From: Ignelater luminosus
Lineage: Eukaryota; Arthropoda; Insecta; Coleoptera; Elateridae
NCBI GenBank assembly: GCA_011009095.1
Contig: VTPC01000660.1
Location: 62,001-126,000, forward strand
DNA length: 64,000 nucleotides
Direction: 5' to 3'
In this document: positions 60,652 to 64,000 of the stretch, piece by piece
Layout: every line of letters starts with the position of its first letter
Numbering within the stretch: position 1 is the stretch's first letter
Made by a program: the position numbers and the translations under genes
Notes under the pieces: generated by a model
What the model saw: only the letters and a program-made list of their open reading frames with translations
Told to the model about the DNA's origin: nothing
Databases searched by the model: none

Positions 60652-60948
60652 ATGTAAAACTTTGATACACTTACATAAGTAAATTTTGATTAAAACGCAA
60701 AAAATTGTTTGAATAACGCTTAACAGTTTATTTATTCATCTGTTACCTTTCCAGACGCGGTCTTTTAAATTTTCAATATCATCTAGTCACATTATGGTCG
60801 GTGTGATACACTTTTGTTTGTTGCAACAATTGTATGCGTCGTAGAAATGTCAAATAATAACCGAACTGAAGCGAAAAGTTATTTGTTTAATTAATTTAAG
60901 CATTTTGATTAACGTGAGGATAACAAAGTTACAAAAATACGACTTGCT

Positions 60949-62033
60949 ATGGATCATTTATCAGAAAAACATCGTATCGAAATTTTAATAATGCTGGGAT
61001 ATGGAGACAGAAGGAGAACACAGGAGGAAGTTTGCAATTTGTTTAATAACGTGCACCCCGAATACCATATTTCTCAGTCTACTGTAAGTAAAATTTTGCA
61101 TAAATTTCATGAGACGGGTTCTGTCAAAGATCGTCCAAAAACGGGCAGACCTAAAGCTCTAAATAATGAACAACGTGAGAATATAATGTTGACTGTCGTG
61201 GAAAATCCAATGTTTCTGGTCGACAAATTGCTCGTGAACATACTTTGAAGAAATCCACTGCACACGAAGTTCTAAGAAAGGAAAAGTGGCATCCGTATAA
61301 ACCTTGTATAGTTCAAGAATTATTAGAAGATGATTTAGCTTGAAGATTGCAATTTTGCGAAGAACTAACACATATGCTTCAGGAAAATGCAAATTTTCAT
61401 AAAAATATCCTCTTCACTGATGAGGCAACGTTTTGTTTAAATGGTACCACTAACAAACAAAACACGCGCTACTGGTCTTCGCTAAATCCTGACTGGTATG
61501 TAGAAGGGCACACCCAATATCAGCAGAAACTCAATGTCTGGGCAGGAATTATTGGAACCCAAATTTTGGGACCTTTTTTTATAGAACATAATTTAACAGC
61601 AGATGCTTATGTAGATTTTTTAAGATTTGACTTAGTTCCTGCTTTAGCTGTTGTATTTCCTAATGAACTAGATCCAGATGTACCCCATAACAGAATATGT
61701 TTGCAACAAGACAGGGTTCCTCCTCATTTCGGAATTAATGTCCGACAGTTTCTTGATAATACTTTCCCTTATCGATGGATAGGCAGAACAGGTGCAGTAG
61801 AATGGCCAGCTGGCTCGCCGGATTTAAGTCCACTTGATTTTTTTCTGTGGGACCATCTCAAAAATAAGATTTATGTCGATATGCCTGAAGATATTGAAAC
61901 TGTAAAAGACCGTATTAGAACAGAGATTAGAGCTATTACACTAGAAACGATTCAAAATGTAGTAAACGAATTTGAAAGGCGACTTTATCATTGCCAAGCT
62001 GTAAATGGTGCACACTTTGAGCACCTTCTATGA
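60949..62033 (+). pseudogene. DD41D transposase, broken by one frameshift and one stop
   Basis: The enzyme cuts and pastes the element at TA sites. The N-terminal part has two helix-turn-helix regions (RIEILIMLGYGDRRRTQEEV; ISQSTVSKILHKFHETGS) and a GRP-containing linker (PKTGRPKAL). The catalytic domain has the first aspartate in ILFTDEATF (codon 61419), the second in CLQQDRVPPHF (codon 61710) and the third in SPDLSPLDFFLW (codon 61836). There are exactly 41 residues between the second and third, hence DD41D, the spacing reported for rosa-like elements. The C-terminus ends NGAHFEHLL. A frameshift lies near 61210, where the reading moves to the frame of SGRQIAREHTLKKST, and a TGA at 61341-61343 interrupts that frame, in a position where arginine would fit. 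The start ATG at 60949 is the first in frame. All three catalytic residues survive, but this copy cannot make full-length protein. Confidence 0.9.
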
Positions 62034-62081
62034 ACTGTAGAGTGTAGTAATACAAAATTTTCAATTCGTAACAGATGAATA

Positions 62082-62309
62082 TTGAAGAGAGAAAAACATT
62101 CTCTATCAAATGAGTACAATAAAGGGATACCTCCCCATTAAAAAAATTGAAGCATTATTCGTTGCGCTTTTGTTTTTTTTTAAAATAGTTATTTGGTATT
62201 GCCCTGTAATGTAAAACTAAACACTAAACAACTTTTATAGGCAACATTTTTCCATAAAATGCATATTTACTGAGATATAAAGGATATTCCATACTTTTCA
62301 GACACACTG
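62082..62309 (-). repeat. right terminal inverted repeat of DD41D element
   Basis: Inverted partner of 60424-60651. Confidence 0.88.
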
Positions 62310-62311
62310 TA
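62310..62311. repeat. TA target-site duplication, right of DD41D element
   Basis: TA immediately after the last base of the element. Confidence 0.8.
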
Positions 62312-63194
62312 TAATAAACGGGAAAAAATTTACAAATTCGATTTAGATGAAGATATTAATATTTCATCTAGCGTAAAATTATCATATACATATTGCTATG
62401 GTAATGCGACACTGGTATATGTTAAGACATCACAAGTTATGCCGGTTGTACACCATCGGAAAATTCTGCCGGTTACAAATAAATAAAATTCACACTGTTT
62501 TGCGTGAAATCACTTCAAGATCTGCTTCATTAATTTGTTTATTCTGCAAATTTTCCTGCCATATGGCAACCATGCCGATAGTGAATGAATCGATCTACGA
62601 TGCTACTGGAAACAAAAGCGTTCTCTTCTACCTCGTCATACACTGGTCCGAAATCACAAAAAGTTGGTCAAAAGTAAAGAAACAAATTTTCCATTTCGAG
62701 AATTTTAGTTTTTAGGTTGTATACTTATATGTTTGAAGTGTCAAATTCCGAACAATCATCTGTCGGTTTGTGATGACTGTGAGAGAGGGAGGTAGTTTAA
62801 AAGAGCCACTTGATCAGTTCGAACATGTTTTGAAAACAAATCTTCAAAATAAGGTATTGTTTAAAGTAGTGCTGTTTCATTAATTATTAACCTTTTTTGA
62901 AAATTTATAATGGATCAGTCAGATAAAGATATGTAGAATTATAATTACTGAAAACAAAAATTAAAATGACCACAATGCAATTTAAAAAAAATCATACAAA
63001 AGAAAAAACTTCACAATTTACAAATGTAGAAAAACAACTATGAATTCTGCAGAATTCTGTGACGACCTTGATTACCCCACACATGTAATTCAATGAACTA
63101 ACATAATTGACAAAGAATAGCTGCTCATAGGTGTTCAAACAAAACCAATGCACATGTTTCGCAATAGCTGTCAAAATACTTGTTTGTATCATGG
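62312..63194. other. intron, no gene seen
   Basis: AT-rich. The open frame at 62398-62715 has no recognisable domain. Confidence 0.4.
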
Positions 63195-63428
63195 AATTCA
63201 TTTTCAGCCCAATCGAGCGACTAAAAAACATCTTGTACGCCATTTTGGATATTTGAATTTTGACTTTACAAGCGTAATTAGCGATCTCAGAAATATGATG
63301 AAATTCATTTTCAGCCTAATCGAGCAACTAAAAAAAAACTTTGTCCGCCATATTGAATCCGCCATTTTGAATTTTTAGATTTTGACTTCTAAATCGTAAT
63401 CAGTGACCTCGAAAACCCCAGTATGTAA
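63195..63428. repeat. tandem repeat, about 107-bp period, two units
   Basis: Each unit runs AATTCATTTTCAGCC(C/T)AATCGAGC...ACTAAAAAA...GCCAT(T/A)TTG...TTTTGACTT...CGTAAT(T/C)AG(C/T)GA(T/C)CTC. Unit 1 starts at 63195 and unit 2 at 63302. Unit 2 has an extra ATCCGCCATTTTGAAT. Similar strings (GTAATCAGCGACCTCGAAAA, CCGCCATTTTGAAT) are familiar to me as a dispersed insect repeat, but I did not check this. Confidence 0.7.
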
Positions 63429-63539
63429 ATCTTCTTGGACGTAGAACAACGTTTTTATATTTTGACCACGTTTTTGGGATTTTAGACCAGTGTGCGTTAG
63501 TGTAATGGTCAATTTGATTTTGGAAGTGACTGGAGAGAT

Positions 63540-63990
63540 ATGGATCAAGTTATTATGCGCAATCTTCTTCTAAAACCATTGTTTTTATGGTTATTTTTAT
63601 TAGCACAAATTCTCCGGCAAAAGAATTTTAGTGCGAAACTTATAAGCGCAATAGAACAATTAGATAAAAATAACAAAGTTTACGTGAGATTGAAAAAAGC
63701 AGCACCGACAAAGCAGATACGAATATCAATCGGTATAAGACAGGATGACAGCTTGAACCCCATCGTTTTCGTTCTAACAATGAACCTGATTATCAGTTTT
63801 ATTAAACAATTGAAAATGAAGGTGCCTACTACGCCTCCTATATAGATTTTATCTTACTGCAAAAAGTTATAACATGAATATGTTCATAGGAAGGTCCAAA
63901 CTATGGTTAATAGCGAAAGAAATAACTTGACATATCGGTAGACGGGTAAGTAAAACATATTAACCAAAGTTGCGCTTTATTTAACAAAAA
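63540..63990 (+). pseudogene. RTE-like LINE reverse transcriptase fragment at window end
   Basis: The reading 63621-63845 contains FSAKLISAIEQLDKNNKVYV and RISIGIRQDDSLNPIVFVLT, then MNLIISFIKQLK, matching the RTE block 'L...I..LY....+V........I..GVRQGDSLSPLLFN..M+.II'. G is changed to D in RQGDS. The FADD box after it is eroded (about 63830-63850). A later TMVNSERNNLT (63890-63925) fits the 'TK.M......I' segment. The frame stops at 63843-63845. The copy ends in, or runs past, an A-rich stretch at the window edge, so its 3' end is unknown. Confidence 0.6.
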
Positions 63991-64000
63991 AAAAAAATAG

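Larger units (their letters stand above)
60424..62309 (+). mobile_element. Tc1/mariner-superfamily element of DD41D type, 1886 bp
   Basis: A structurally complete element flanked by TA. The terminal inverted repeats are long, about 228 bp each (60424-60651 and 62082-62309), and very similar: both begin CAGTGTGTC(C/T)GAAAAGTATG and remain aligned through AAAAGCGCAACGAATAATGC and GTATCCCTTTATTGTACTCA. A single transposase reading frame lies between them. The close match of the two ends and only two visible lesions in the transposase suggest a fairly recent insertion. Confidence 0.92.

Noticed and set aside
10032..64000. A second bab exon with the psq-type DNA-binding domain
   Set aside because: Looked for readings such as the WRPETMAEAI and LSLSQAARKYDIPYPTF segments expected of the family; none found in any listed or inspected frame.
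1..64000. CRISPR arrays, operons or ribosome binding sites
   Set aside because: The window is clearly eukaryotic (spliced gene, LINEs, hAT and mariner elements); no regularly spaced identical repeats were seen.

Overview
The window is AT-rich eukaryotic DNA from an insect. It contains one convincing host exon: the first coding exon of a bric-a-brac (bab) type BTB/POZ transcription factor, on the plus strand at 9273-10031. The N-terminal BTB domain reads as the insect bab/tramtrack type, and the exon ends with the motif EIKPGIAEMIREEER, which I recognise from Bab1 and Bab2, followed by a good splice donor (AGG|GTAAGT). The insect order cannot be fixed from this sequence alone.

Layout: 1-8990 is upstream intergenic DNA. 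It holds a degenerate short-period repeat (about 1580-1945), an unrecognised open frame with predicted membrane segments (3752-4078, minus) and old Jockey/CR1-like reverse transcriptase remnants (6894-8442, minus). Positions 8990-9272 form a GC-rich promoter and 5' UTR. I found no DNA-binding-domain exon of bab after 10031, so by inference 10032-64000 is all, or nearly all, one very long first intron that continues beyond the window.

The inferred intron is loaded with mobile DNA. It contains an RTE-like fragment on the minus strand (14750-15270) next to a local tandem duplication (15391-16010); a 1.1-kb MITE-like element (about 21307-22404); a hAT element with an 8-bp target duplication and a broken transposase (27578-29599); a Tc1/mariner relic of the DD37E type inserted in a local tandem repeat (34608-35800); a long but broken RTE-like LINE (about 39090-41560); a solo LTR with a 4-bp target duplication (41645-41995); a small inverted-repeat element carrying a hammerhead-ribozyme-like motif on the minus strand (46868-47021); further RTE remnants (51900-52450, 63540-63990); a tRNA-like SINE or pseudogene (55833-55906); and a structurally complete Tc1/mariner element of the DD41D type with terminal inverted repeats of about 230 bp (60424-62309), whose transposase has a frameshift and a stop codon. 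Two GC-rich islands (24780-24975 and 31680-31875) are the best candidates for intronic regulatory DNA.

No intact transposase or reverse transcriptase is left, so the mobile elements are fossils or depend on other copies. The only gene product likely to be made from this window is the N-terminal part of the Bab-like protein. The most unusual signal is the hammerhead-like core at 46953-46985. All calls come from reading the sequence; no alignment, folding or database search was run.
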